Source: Micromonospora profundi (GTDB lineage Bacteria; Actinomycetota; Actinomycetes; Mycobacteriales; Micromonosporaceae). Taken from it: a stretch of DNA of 64,000 nt. Under the pieces are notes generated by a model, which worked only from the letters and a program-made list of their open reading frames with translations, searched no databases and was not told where the DNA came from. Position 1 is the stretch's first letter; each line of letters starts with the position of its first letter. The stretch spans positions 806,001 through 870,000 of the forward strand of contig NZ_JAATJK010000001.1 of the NCBI RefSeq assembly GCF_011927785.1, in the 5' to 3' direction. The position numbers and the translations under genes are program-made. This document shows, one piece after another, positions 26,644 through 40,511 of the stretch.

Positions 26644-28428
26644 TTGATCGTGCTCGGATACAGCGGGCTCGGCGCGAGCGCCGCATACAAGCGCAAGATC
26701 CTTCCGGGTGCCGATCCGCGGACGGAACGGATGCGCCAGGGCCTGGACTCCGCCGCCGTACTGCTGGACGACCAGGGAGGGATCGTCGCCTCCGCCCAGG
26801 AACGCCACGACGGCGACAAGGGCACCGGCGCGTTCCCCGCCGACGCGATCAAAGCCTGCCTGCGCGAAGCCGGCGCGGACCTCGCGGACATCGACGTGGT
26901 CGCGCACGGCTTCGACTACGACCCGTCCCAGGACTGGTCCGCGAACGAGAACCTCGCTGGCTGGTACCAGAACGTCTACGCGCGCGAGGTGCAGCGCGCC
27001 ATGCTGACCGCCGCGTTCCCGCAACTGGCCGGCACCCCGCTGGAGCACGTGCGCCACCACCAGGCGCACGCGGCGAGCGCCTACTACCTCAGCGGCTTCG
27101 ACGAGGCGCTCGTGCTGGTGGCCGACGGGATGGGCGAGCAGGAGGCCATCACCGTCTTCCACGGGGAGGGCACCGAACTGACCCCGCAGGCGTCCTACCC
27201 GGTCGGCAGCTCGCTCGGCATCCTCTACGGCGCGCTTACCCACCACCTGGGGTTCCTGTTCAACATGGACGAGTACAAGGTGATGGGGCTGGCCCCGTAC
27301 GGCGACCCGGCCAGGTACGCCGCCGCCTTCCGCAGCCTGGTCCGCCTGGGCCCGAAGGGGGCCGTGCAGGTTCCGGTCATCTACGCCGACCAGTCGCACA
27401 CCGACCGGGAAACCCACGGTGCGATGCTGGAGGTCGTCGCCGACCTCGTCGGCCCGGCCCGCAACCCCCGCGAGCCGATCGAGGAACGGCATCTGGACAT
27501 CGCCGCCGCACTGCAGCGGCGCGTGGAGGATGCGCTCATGCACGTGCTGAGCGCTCACCTCGACCGGACCCGCTCGCGCCGGCTGTGCCTGGCTGGCGGA
27601 GTGGCGTTGAACTGCACGGCTAACGGAGCCATCGCCCGTAGCGGCCTCGTCGAGGACCTGTTCGTCCAGCCGGCTGCCGGCGACGACGGTAGCGCCCTCG
27701 GCGCGGCGCTCGTCGCGGCACGCCGCCGCCGTCCCGCGCCGCCGAAGCGCATGACGATGCCGTACTGGGGAGAGGACTGCGATCCGGAGGCGGTGGCCAG
27801 CGCGATCGGCACGCTCCCCGACGACTTCCAGGTGAGCCAGCTGGCTCAGGACGAGCTGATCGAGGCCGTCGCCGACCGTATCGTCGCGGGCGAGGTCGTG
27901 GCCTGGTGCCACGGGAGGATGGAGTTCGGGCCGCGTGCCCTCGGCAACCGCAGCATCCTCGCCGATCCCCGCTCACCCACGATGCGGGAGCACCTGAACG
28001 GCATCATCAAGCAGCGGGAGGACTTCCGGCCGTTCGCGCCGGCGGTTCTCGCGGAGGAGGCGACCACCTACTTCGACATCCCCGACCGCTGGCTGTCGGC
28101 GTACCGGCACATGCTGCTCACCGCCCCGGTACGCAGCAAGTACCGCACCGAGCTGCCGGCTGTCACGCATGTCGACGGCTCGGCGCGGGTGCAGGTCGTC
28201 GACCGTGAGCAGTCGCCACTGTTCGCCTCGCTCCTGGAGGCGATCGGCGCGCGGACGGGCATGAGCGTGGTCCTGAACACCTCGTTCAACCTGCGCGGTC
28301 AACCGATCGTGCGAACCCCGGACGACGCCGTCGCCACGTACCGCCGCTCCGACATGGACGCGTTGGCACTCGGCGACCGCCTGGTGGTGCGGGCACCCGC
28401 ACCTGTCGGACCCGCCGCCGGCGCCTGA
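26644..28428 (+). CDS. O-carbamoyltransferase (TobZ/NovN family)
   Basis: 594 aa, TTG start at 26644 with AAGGAG 7 bases upstream; a GTG at 26650 is less well placed. The N-terminal Kae1-like domain carries HHQAHAASAYY (metal-binding His near 138-142), and the C-terminal YrdC-like half has FGPRALGNRSIL near 429 and a final NTSFNLRGQP motif. The family transfers the carbamoyl group of carbamoyl phosphate, through carbamoyl-AMP, to a hydroxyl of a natural product. The gene is transcribed alone, divergent from the NRPS at 26460 and convergent with the NRPS ending at 28435. With three Ser-type modules and a putative beta-hydroxylase nearby, a hydroxyl on the peptide is a plausible acceptor. Confidence 0.9.
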   Translation: MIVLGYSGLGASAAYKRKILPGADPRTERMRQGLDSAAVLLDDQGGIVASAQERHDGDKGTGAFPADAIKACLREAGADLADIDVVAHGFDYDPSQDWSANENLAGWYQNVYAREVQRAMLTAAFPQLAGTPLEHVRHHQAHAASAYYLSGFDEALVLVADGMGEQEAITVFHGEGTELTPQASYPVGSSLGILYGALTHHLGFLFNMDEYKVMGLAPYGDPARYAAAFRSLVRLGPKGAVQVPVIYADQSHTDRETHGAMLEVVADLVGPARNPREPIEERHLDIAAALQRRVEDALMHVLSAHLDRTRSRRLCLAGGVALNCTANGAIARSGLVEDLFVQPAAGDDGSALGAALVAARRRRPAPPKRMTMPYWGEDCDPEAVASAIGTLPDDFQVSQLAQDELIEAVADRIVAGEVVAWCHGRMEFGPRALGNRSILADPRSPTMREHLNGIIKQREDFRPFAPAVLAEEATTYFDIPDRWLSAYRHMLLTAPVRSKYRTELPAVTHVDGSARVQVVDREQSPLFASLLEAIGARTGMSVVLNTSFNLRGQPIVRTPDDAVATYRRSDMDALALGDRLVVRAPAPVGPAAGA

Positions 28429-28434
28429 CCGGGC

Positions 28435-30308
28435 CTACATCGCTTGCTGGGAAGCGGTCCGGCGCGCCTTTTCGGCCCGCTTCTCAGCAAGCATCCGCTC
28501 CAGCTCGGCGATCTCGACAAGGTCGTCGTCCGGCGTGCCGGCGGCCGTGGTCTCGTCGATGCGTGCGGCGAGCTGTTCCAGGGTCGGGTCCTGGAACAGG
28601 TCCCGCGGGTCGAGTTCGATGGTGAAGCGGTCCCGGACCCGGGCAGTGAGCTGCGTGGTGTGCAGGGAGTTGGCACCCAGGTCGAAGAGGGTGTCGTCGG
28701 CACCGACCCGTTCGACACCGAGGAGATCCCGCCAGGTGTCGGCGAGCCATTGCTCGGTGTCGGTACGGGGCTGGCGGTACTCCGCGGTCCGCGGTCCGGG
28801 ATCGGGCAGCCGGGCCGTGTCCAGCTTGCCGTTCGGCGTCAGCGGCAGTTCGGGCAGCGTCACGTACGCCGAGGGGACCATGTTGCCAGGCAGCCGCTGG
28901 GCGAGGTGCATCCGGACCTCGCCCACTGTCACGTCGCCGACGAGGTAGGCGGCGAGGTAGCTGTTGTCCCGAAGGACGACCGCGCACTGGCGGACACCGG
29001 GGTGCTGGGTGAGGGCGTGTTCGATCTCGCCGAGCTCGATCCGCAGGCCGCGGATCTTGACCTGCCGGTCGAGACGGCCGAGGTACTCGATTACGCCGTC
29101 CCTACGCCAACGGACCCGGTCACCTGTGGCGTACATCCGCTGGCCCGGCTGGTCGTCGTACGGATCGGGAAGGAACCGCTGCGCGGTGAGCGCCGCCCGG
29201 TTGTGGTAGCCGTGCGCGATCCCCGGGCCGGCGATGAACAGTTGGCCGGGTACGCCGACGGGGACCGGTCGCAGTCGCGCGTCGAGGACGTAGGTCCGCT
29301 GGTGGGGCAGCGCGGTGCCGATGGGCGGCGGGGTGTCCAGGGGCGTGCGGGGCAGCTCGTACTGGGTGCAGAAGACAGTGGTCTCGGTCGGGCCGTACAC
29401 GTTGCGCAGGTCCAGGTCCGGCCGCGCCCAGCGGTTGGCCTGCTCGGTGCCGAGGACGTCGCCGCCGGTGAACACGAGCCGCAGGGCGCCCCCGGCCACC
29501 GCGTCGGGATCGAGCAGGCCGAGGATCGCCGGCGGGATGAAGGTCAGCGTGACGCGCTCGTCGCGGAGGAAGGCGGTGAACGCGGCCGGGTCGGCGATGG
29601 TCTCGTGCGGAGCGCTGACCATCGTCCCGCCGGCGAGCAACGTCGCGAAGCAGTCGAAGATGCTGGCGTCGAAGCTCGGATTGGCTGTCTGCGCGACCCG
29701 TTCGGCAGAGGTGACCGCCAGGACTTCCACGGCGTTGCGACAGAACGCGTGGGCCGACCGGTGGGGCACCAGGACGCCCTTGGGCGTACCGGTGGACCCG
29801 GAGGTGTAGAGCAGGTAGGCAGGGTCGTCGGGGCGTACGTCGGCGTCCGGCGCGGAATCGGGGCACATCGTGAGCCGGGCGTGCTCGTGTGGGTCGTCGA
29901 GGGACCAGTACGGTGTCCGCCCGCTGATCTCCTCGGCCGTCCGGGCCAGCGCGGTGGCGGTGAGCAGGAGGGATGCCTCGGCGTCGTCGAGCTGGAAGGC
30001 GAGCCGGGCCGGCGGTAGCTGCGGGTCCAGCATCGTCCAGGCCGCGCCGGCCTTCATCACCCCCAGTTGGGCTGTCGCCAGGTGCGGTCCGCGGTTGAGC
30101 AGGAGTCCGACCACGTTGCCGGGGCCGACTCCTGCCTCGTTCAGCGCGTGGGCGAGCTGGTTGGATCGCCGATCCAGGTCGCCGTACGTCAGCTCACCGG
30201 CGGTCGGTCCCCGGTACCGCATCGCGACGCGGTCCGGATCGTGCCCGGTGACCACCTCGTGCAGCAGTCCTGCCGTGAATGCCGAGCCCGCAGCGGTGGG
30301 GTCCATCC

Positions 30309-30312
<4 letters not shown>
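28435..30312 (-). CDS. NRPS A-T with C-terminal helix
   Basis: 625 aa, GTG at 30312 overlapping the upstream NRPS stop (GTGA); an ATG at 30306 is an alternative. The A domain has TSGSTGTPKG near 167 and FDASIFD; code residues D-A-F-F-F-G-V-V-F resemble branched-chain (Ile-like) codes, low confidence. The carrier motif is LGANSLH (Ser near 545) with Ala for the second Gly. The last 35 residues (EIAELERMLAEKRAEKARR) form a strongly charged predicted coiled coil. No C domain: it depends on the C-terminal C of the upstream protein. No TE: the chain must move on, possibly through the C-terminal helix to another synthetase. Confidence 0.9.
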
Positions 30313-34961
<4,649 letters not shown>

Positions 34962-34964
34962 CGG

Positions 34965-36416
34965 TCACCGCCGAGCCGGCGTAGGGGCGGCGGCCGGCAG
35001 GTCCACGGAGGCCGGTGGGCCGGCGGCGGCCGGCAGGTCCACGGAGGCCGATGGGCCCGCGGACGCCGGATCCAGCTGGGCGCCGGGTGTGACGTCCGGA
35101 AGGTCGTCCACGCGCCGCAGGTGAACGCTCCGGGACACGAGGGCGACGACGACTGCGACGAAGACGGCCCCTCCCATCATGACGAGGGCCCAGCTGCGGC
35201 CGGGCGCGTCACCGACGAGCGCCGAGACCCCCGGCGACCGCACCTCGTCGCGGCCGACGACGGTGACGAGACCCGCTCCGACCGTCACCACGATCGTGGA
35301 GCCGATCATGTGCGGCCCGGCGACCATGAGGTTCTTGAAGCCCATCGCCCGCCCGAGGTGCTGGGAAGCCACCTTGGAGTGCAGCACCGTCTGCACGCAG
35401 GCGATGAAGACCGCAGTGCTGCCCAGGGCGATGAAGGCGGCGACCGCCATCACCGCGACGTTGGGTCGCGCGGCGGCCACGAGGAGCGCCACGGCGAAGA
35501 CGAGCCCCGCCGACAGCAGGCCGCGGGCGAGGCGGCGGGGCCGGCCGGTGACGATCATGATGATGCTCGTGATGAGCATGCCGACCCACCCCGACGCGAA
35601 GACGATCACCGTTCCGCCCTCGCCGGCGAACGAGAAGACGTTCTCGGGCCCGGCGCCTTCGAGGATCGCGATGACGCAGCTGACGCCCGCCAGGAAACCC
35701 AGCACCGGCAGCAGTCCCGGCCGGGACCGCAGGTGCGACCAGGTCGAGAGCACCTCCGCGCCGATCGACCGCCGTGCCGCGGCGTCGGCGTCCTTCGGCA
35801 CGACCGGGATGTCGAGGGTGAGCACCACGAGGATGGCGACCACCACCGCCGCGCACTCGAGCAGGATCACGCCCACCGGTGCGACGACGGTCAGGGCGAG
35901 GGCCACGACCAGCGGCCCCAGGACCACCCCCGTGACGGTCAGCAGCATCCGCGGGGCGTTGGCCCGGATGAGGTGCTGCCTCGGGACGAGCAGCGGCACC
36001 GCCGACTCCAGTGCTGCCAACTGCGGCGCCTTGAGGATGGCGTCGATGGCCAGGACGGCGATGAGCGGCCACAGCAGGGGGACGTCCAGGAGCAGCACGA
36101 CGACGAGCGCGCCCAGGTTGATGAGGTAGCCGATGCTGCTGGCGAGCAGCACCCGCCGGTGCCCGTAACGGTCCACGAGCGCTCCGGCGAGCGGGGAGAG
36201 GAACGCGAACGGTGCGAACAGGATGAGGAACGCGAAGATGAGCGCGGCGAGCGAGTCGAACTCCGCGAAGATGTCGAGGCGGAACACCAGGACGGTAAGC
36301 GCCGCGGCGAACACCACGAGCCACTGGGAACACCACAGGAGAACGAACGTACGTATTCTGGCTGGCGGGCCGGTGTCGGGCCGACGGGTGGAGGTTTCGG
36401 CGTCGGCGGTTGACAT
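34965..36416 (-). CDS. MFS transporter (paralog 2)
   Basis: 483 aa, ATG at 36416. Twelve or so membrane helices with LVDRYGHRRVLLAS in the first cytoplasmic loop, a late loop with VRSPGVSALVGDAPGRSWAL, and a tail with VDDLPDVTP. The tail continues into a Pro/Ala-rich segment made of a 12-residue tandem repeat (see repeat at 34991-35062). It lies between the pterin dehydratase/VOC gene and the NRPS at 34961. The role is presumably export of the peptide or its intermediates. Confidence 0.85.
   Translation of the reverse strand: MSTADAETSTRRPDTGPPARIRTFVLLWCSQWLVVFAAALTVLVFRLDIFAEFDSLAALIFAFLILFAPFAFLSPLAGALVDRYGHRRVLLASSIGYLINLGALVVVLLLDVPLLWPLIAVLAIDAILKAPQLAALESAVPLLVPRQHLIRANAPRMLLTVTGVVLGPLVVALALTVVAPVGVILLECAAVVVAILVVLTLDIPVVPKDADAAARRSIGAEVLSTWSHLRSRPGLLPVLGFLAGVSCVIAILEGAGPENVFSFAGEGGTVIVFASGWVGMLITSIIMIVTGRPRRLARGLLSAGLVFAVALLVAAARPNVAVMAVAAFIALGSTAVFIACVQTVLHSKVASQHLGRAMGFKNLMVAGPHMIGSTIVVTVGAGLVTVVGRDEVRSPGVSALVGDAPGRSWALVMMGGAVFVAVVVALVSRSVHLRRVDDLPDVTPGAQLDPASAGPSASVDLPAAAGPPASVDLPAAAPTPARR
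34991..35062. repeat. 36-base tandem repeat, two units
   Basis: Two adjacent 36-base units (34991-35026 and 35027-35062) differ at only a few positions. They encode a duplicated ASVDLPAAA-type 12-residue unit in the C-terminal tail of MFS paralog 2. This looks like slippage in a disordered tail. Confidence 0.8.
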
Positions 36417-36470
36417 CGGCGCTACCTGCTCTCGTCTCGTCGCGGCGTTGAGCCTCGGGTCGTACGTCAG

Positions 36471-36511
36471 GATCTCGACGGCGTTGCGTGGTGTCTTGTC
36501 ACACGAACCGG
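36471..36511 (-). promoter_or_regulatory. Shared operator-like element upstream of MFS paralog 2
   Basis: On the minus strand, CCCCGGTTCGTGTGACAAG and a following ACACC, matching the elements at 40459-40501 and 43077-43120. The expected TANNNT box is poor here (GAGATC), so it may be an operator or a degenerate promoter. It lies 55 bases upstream of the MFS start codon. Confidence 0.4.
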
Positions 36512-36526
36512 GGTCCGGTCGACGGG

Positions 36527-37234
36527 TCAGTCGACAGTCGCGGGAGACTCGGCGACGCAGAGAACCCCCCGGTTGCCGTCCTGGTCGGCGATGACTGTGA
36601 GCGACGGCGTGCCGCTGTCGTCGACGACGGTCCCACCTGCGGCGACGACAGCCGCGATTCGCTGTTCGGCCACCTCGCGGGGCACGTAGACCTCGATGTG
36701 GAAGCGCTGGCCGGGGGCGTCGCCGTTGCCGGCGTCGCCGAACCACAGGTTCGGCACGCGGCCCGTGGCGTCCCGGATCTCGTCGCCGGGCGTCCCGTGG
36801 CCCTGGGCCCCGGGGTTGCCTGTCAACAACGCGGCCCACACCGGGGCGATGGTCGCGGAGTCCGCGGTGTCGAGGCCGAGTTCGATGAGGCTGACCGAGG
36901 CCGGATCGGCCTTGAGCCCGTGGTCGGCGGCGATCTCGGTGATCCGTCGGGCGAGATCGACGTCCTGCTGCGTCACCCATTCGATGACGTGTTCGGTGCC
37001 TTCGTCGTCGCGGTAGATCGCGTCGGCGCTGACCAGCTTGAGGTCGACGTGCCCGGTGCCGAGCGACGCGCTCGGGTGGTGCCCGAGCGCGTCGCCGGCC
37101 TCGCCGACCGCAGCGACGAACCGCGCGCCGGTACTGAAGTCGTCGACCAGATAGCGGGCATGCAGTCCCTGGGCGAGCTTGCGCCAGTCGGTGAGCTTCG
37201 CGTTGGCGATCTCGTCGCCCTTCAGCATGTCCAT
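36527..37234 (-). CDS. Pterin-4a-carbinolamine dehydratase-like/VOC fusion protein
   Basis: 235 aa, ATG at 37234 (ATG at 37228 also possible). The N-terminal 100 residues follow the 4a-hydroxytetrahydrobiopterin dehydratase fold, with LGHHPS near residue 52 matching the active-site His pair and the VDLKLVS strand. Residues 110-235 are a VOC domain (FHIEVYVP...DQDGNRG). No pterin-dependent hydroxylase is seen in the window, so pterin recycling is unlikely to be its job here. VOC fusions of this kind are often of unknown function, and binding of the antibiotic is one possibility. It stands between two MFS genes. A decayed copy of part of its gene lies between the other two MFS genes. Confidence 0.75.
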   Translation of the reverse strand: MDMLKGDEIANAKLTDWRKLAQGLHARYLVDDFSTGARFVAAVGEAGDALGHHPSASLGTGHVDLKLVSADAIYRDDEGTEHVIEWVTQQDVDLARRITEIAADHGLKADPASVSLIELGLDTADSATIAPVWAALLTGNPGAQGHGTPGDEIRDATGRVPNLWFGDAGNGDAPGQRFHIEVYVPREVAEQRIAAVVAAGGTVVDDSGTPSLTVIADQDGNRGVLCVAESPATVD

Positions 37235-37302
37235 GGTCGGGACTCGTTTCGTCGTTCGGTCAACGGATTCGTGCTCGGCGCGGCGTGCGCGCCGTTACCG
37301 GG

Positions 37303-38754
37303 TCACACGGACTGGCGTCCCGGCGCCGGTTCGGTGGCGCCGACCGGTGCGAGGTCCTCGGTGGACCGGGGCGGCTGGTCGTCCGGAATCACGTCCGGCA
37401 GGTCCTGCTCCAGGCCACGCAGCCCACGGCTGCGGGTCGCGAGGAGCGCTACCACTGCGGCCACCCCGACCCCGATCAGCATAATCACGAGGGCCCAGCC
37501 GCGGCCGGGACCATCACCGATGAATGCCGCGAGGATCGGCGAGCTGACATCGTCCCAGCCCTCCCCGGGAGGCCTGCCGCTGTAGGTGAAGTCGCTCGAG
37601 AGAAATGCCACGCCGAGCGCGATCGCTCCGACGTCCCCGACGATGTGCGACAGCGTGACCGAGGTGTTCTTCAAACCGAACACGCGACCGAGCAGGTGCG
37701 GCGGGATCTTGAGGTGCATCACGGTCTGGAAGCTGGCGATGATGACTGCGAGGCTGCCCATCGCGACGAAGCCGCCGGCGGACATCAGGATGAGATCCGG
37801 CCGGAACGCGGCCGCGCAGAGCGCCAGGGCGAATACGAGCCCGGCGCCGAGCAGGCCGCTCATCACCAGCTTGCGGGGTACGCCCCAGAACACCATCAGG
37901 ATGGTCGCGACGACCATCCCGAGCCAGCACGACGTGGACACCACGATGGCGCCGCTATCCGGCGAGAAGCCGAGCACGGCCCCGCTCGAGGCGGGCTCGA
38001 GGGCGCCGAGGGTGCCGCTGACGAGGGCCAGGAAACCCACCATCGTCAGCAGACCCCGCCGGACGCGGAGGTGTTGCCATGCGTCGACGACATCCCTGCC
38101 CAGTGACTGACGGGGCGCGTCACCGTCCGGCCTCTTGACGACAGGGATGTTAGAGGTGATCACGACGCAGATGGCGATCACCACCAACAGGCACTCCGCC
38201 AGGACGATCGTGACCGGCTTGGCGACGCTCAACAGCAGGTAGGCGAACAGCGGCCCCGCGAGGACGAACGTCGCGGTCATCAGCATCCGTGGGCCGTTCG
38301 CCCGCCCGTAGTGACGCTTCGGTACGAGCAGAGGCACCACCGACTCGATCGCGGCCAACTGAAGCGTTCTCAAGATCGTGGAGATACCGGCCGCCGAGAC
38401 GGCGTACAGCGCCCCACCGACGCCGGTGACCATCACGACGACGAGAACCAGGAGGTTCAGCAGCGTGCCGATGTTGCTGATCAGCAGCGCGCGCCGATGG
38501 CCGTAACGATCCACGAACGCGCCGGCGAACGGGGACAGGATCGGGAAGGGCACGAACAGGATGGCGTAGGCGATGGCGATCAACCAGATGGGATTGAAAT
38601 CCACGAAGATGTTGAGCTCGAGCGCGAAGACCGTGAAGCTCACGGCAGCGCAGGCGAGCCACTGCGAAACCCAGAGACGGACGTACGTGCGGGTTCCGGA
38701 CGCCGGTAATGCGTCCGACTGATCCTGCGGTGGTCCGGTCTTGACAGTTGTCAT
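37303..38754 (-). CDS. MFS transporter (paralog 3)
   Basis: 483 aa, ATG at 38754 with AGGAGG 6 bases upstream. FVDRYGHRRALLISN loop, about 12 membrane helices, a late loop with DVSSPILAAFIGDGPGRGWAL and a tail with QDLPDVIPDD. Very close to paralog 4 at 38932-40404 (shared SDALPASG near the N-terminus, IESVVPLLVPKRHYGRANGPRML in the middle), so the two arose by a recent duplication. Confidence 0.88.
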   Translation of the reverse strand: MTTVKTGPPQDQSDALPASGTRTYVRLWVSQWLACAAVSFTVFALELNIFVDFNPIWLIAIAYAILFVPFPILSPFAGAFVDRYGHRRALLISNIGTLLNLLVLVVVMVTGVGGALYAVSAAGISTILRTLQLAAIESVVPLLVPKRHYGRANGPRMLMTATFVLAGPLFAYLLLSVAKPVTIVLAECLLVVIAICVVITSNIPVVKRPDGDAPRQSLGRDVVDAWQHLRVRRGLLTMVGFLALVSGTLGALEPASSGAVLGFSPDSGAIVVSTSCWLGMVVATILMVFWGVPRKLVMSGLLGAGLVFALALCAAAFRPDLILMSAGGFVAMGSLAVIIASFQTVMHLKIPPHLLGRVFGLKNTSVTLSHIVGDVGAIALGVAFLSSDFTYSGRPPGEGWDDVSSPILAAFIGDGPGRGWALVIMLIGVGVAAVVALLATRSRGLRGLEQDLPDVIPDDQPPRSTEDLAPVGATEPAPGRQSV

Positions 38755-38772
38755 TGATGCCTCCTGCTCTCG

Positions 38773-38931
38773 TCAGGTCGGTGCGGTAGCCGTTCGGTTG
38801 CGACGATGGGGAACCTGTGGTTCATCGGTGCCTTCGTATTCGTGGTGGATCGCGTCGACACTGACCAGATGGGAAGCCGGCACCGGTCGCGCGCGCACGT
38901 TCCCCGGAGCCGTACGCGCACGACCGGCACG
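38773..38931 (-). pseudogene. Relic of a pterin dehydratase/VOC gene between MFS genes
   Basis: The 44 bases at 38825-38868 align without gaps to 36993-37036 inside the intact gene, with about 7 mismatches. Translated on the minus strand they give LVSVDAIHHEYEGTDEP against LVSADAIYRDDEGTEHV. The frame is closed by a stop upstream, and there is no start or flanking domain, so nothing functional can be made. The remaining intergenic sequence holds the AGGAGG ribosome site of the next MFS gene and shows no other feature. Confidence 0.7.
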
Positions 38932-40404
38932 TCATGCGGACCGGCCTCCCGGCGTCGCCGTCGCCTCGCTGGCGCGGACGGGTGTGAGGTCCTCGGTCGG
39001 TCGGGACAGCCGGTCCATCGGTGTGACGTCCGGCAGGTCGTCCTCCACGTGGAGCAACGCGGGCTTGCGGTACCTGAGGTAGGCGACGACAGCACCCACG
39101 CCGAGCCCGATCAACATCATGAAGAGGGCCCAACCACGCCCGGGGCCGTCGCCGATGATCACCTTGAGGAACGGCGAGTCCACATCGTCCCAACCGTGGC
39201 CCTGCCGCCATCCCCACACGCCGCCGCCGGAGTCTTTGCCGCTGTTGGCGAAGATGCTGATGCCCAGCACCAGCGTTCCGACGTCGCCGACGATGTGCGA
39301 CAACGTGACCGCCGTGTTCTTGAGGCCGACGGCGCGACCGAGGTAACGCTGCTCGACCTTGAGGTGCATCACGGTCTGGAAGGTGGCGATGACGACCGCG
39401 AGGCTGCCCATCGCGATGAAACCGCCGACGCACAGCAGGATGAGGTTCGGCCGTACCGCCGCCGCGACGAGCGCCACGGCGAACACGAGCCCGGCACCGA
39501 GCAGGCCGCCCATCACCAGCTTGCGGGGTACGCCCCACACCACCATCAGGATGCTCGCGACGACCATGCCGAGCCAGCACGACGTGGACACCGCGATGGC
39601 GCCGCTGTCGTCGGCGAAGCCCAGAACCGTACCGCTGGCCGCGACTTCGAGCGCGCCGAGGACGCCGCTCACGATGGCCAGGAACCCCACCATCGTCAGC
39701 AGCCCCCTGCGGGCACGCAGGGTGCGGTACGCGTCGGCGACGTCCCGGCCGAGCGACTGGGTGGTCGCCTCGGGGCTGGGCCTGTCGACGCCAGGGAACT
39801 GGATCCTGGACACGACGATGATGGCGATGACCACCAGCACGCACTCGGCGATGACGATCGTCGATGGTGCGAAAACGCTCAGCAGCAGGTAGGCGAGGAG
39901 CGGTCCAGCGAGGACGAACGTGCCGGTCAGCAGCATGCGTGGGCCGTTGGCGCGCCCGTAGTGGCGCTTCGGCACCAGCAGGGGCACCACCGACTCGATG
40001 GCGGCCAGCTGCAAGGTCCGCAGGATCGTCGAGATGCCGACCGCGCAGACCGCGTAGAACGGGGTGCCGAGGCCGCTGATCATCATGTAGGCGAGGATCG
40101 ACAGGTTGAGAAGCGTGCCGATGTTGCTGATCAGCAGTGCCGGCCGTTGGCCGTACCGATCGACGAAGGCGCCGGCGAACGGTGAGAGGATCGGGAAGGG
40201 CACGAACAGGACGGCGTACGCGGCGGCGACGATCCAGACCGCGCTGAAGTCCACGAAGATGTTTACGCTGATCACGAAGACCGTGAAGCTCACCGCGGCG
40301 CATGCCAGCCACTGCGAGATCCACAGAATTATGTACGTACGAATTCCAGACGCCGGTAGTGCGTCCGACCGAACCGCTGACGGTTCGGCCTCGACATTCG
40401 TCAT
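38932..40404 (-). CDS. MFS transporter (paralog 4)
   Basis: 490 aa, ATG at 40404 with GCAGGAGGCACCC upstream. Same architecture as paralog 3, with the FVDRYGQRPALLISN loop, a late loop with DVDSPFLKVIIGDGPGRGWAL and the tail VEDDLPDVTP. It is preceded by a shared-type promoter at 40459-40501. Two nearly duplicate exporters side by side could transport different congeners or form a pair; the sequence cannot decide. Confidence 0.88.
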   Translation of the reverse strand: MTNVEAEPSAVRSDALPASGIRTYIILWISQWLACAAVSFTVFVISVNIFVDFSAVWIVAAAYAVLFVPFPILSPFAGAFVDRYGQRPALLISNIGTLLNLSILAYMMISGLGTPFYAVCAVGISTILRTLQLAAIESVVPLLVPKRHYGRANGPRMLLTGTFVLAGPLLAYLLLSVFAPSTIVIAECVLVVIAIIVVSRIQFPGVDRPSPEATTQSLGRDVADAYRTLRARRGLLTMVGFLAIVSGVLGALEVAASGTVLGFADDSGAIAVSTSCWLGMVVASILMVVWGVPRKLVMGGLLGAGLVFAVALVAAAVRPNLILLCVGGFIAMGSLAVVIATFQTVMHLKVEQRYLGRAVGLKNTAVTLSHIVGDVGTLVLGISIFANSGKDSGGGVWGWRQGHGWDDVDSPFLKVIIGDGPGRGWALFMMLIGLGVGAVVAYLRYRKPALLHVEDDLPDVTPMDRLSRPTEDLTPVRASEATATPGGRSA

Positions 40405-40458
40405 GGGTGCCTCCTGCTCAGGTCAGGCCGGCGCGACCGCGTCGGTCGCGCACTTCGG

Positions 40459-40501
40459 AACGTAGGAGTCATCCATCGACGTGTCTTGTCACTGGAACCG
40501 G
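40459..40501 (-). promoter_or_regulatory. Shared-type promoter of the MFS genes
   Basis: Minus strand: CCGGTTCCAGTGACAAG with TTC from 40497, and TACGTT at 40464-40459, starting 33 bases after the first T of TTC. It is about 55 bases upstream of the MFS start at 40404 and follows the C-T-methyltransferase stop at 40512. Same layout as the sites at 3128, 26479, 43077, 52272 and 58652. Confidence 0.55.
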
Positions 40502-40511
40502 GTCCGGCTGG

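Noticed and set aside
37260..37302. Inverted repeat with GGCGCG/CGCGCC near 37275-37295 as a terminator
   Set aside because: Short, GC-only, without a T-run and inside an apparently continuous operon; not convincing.
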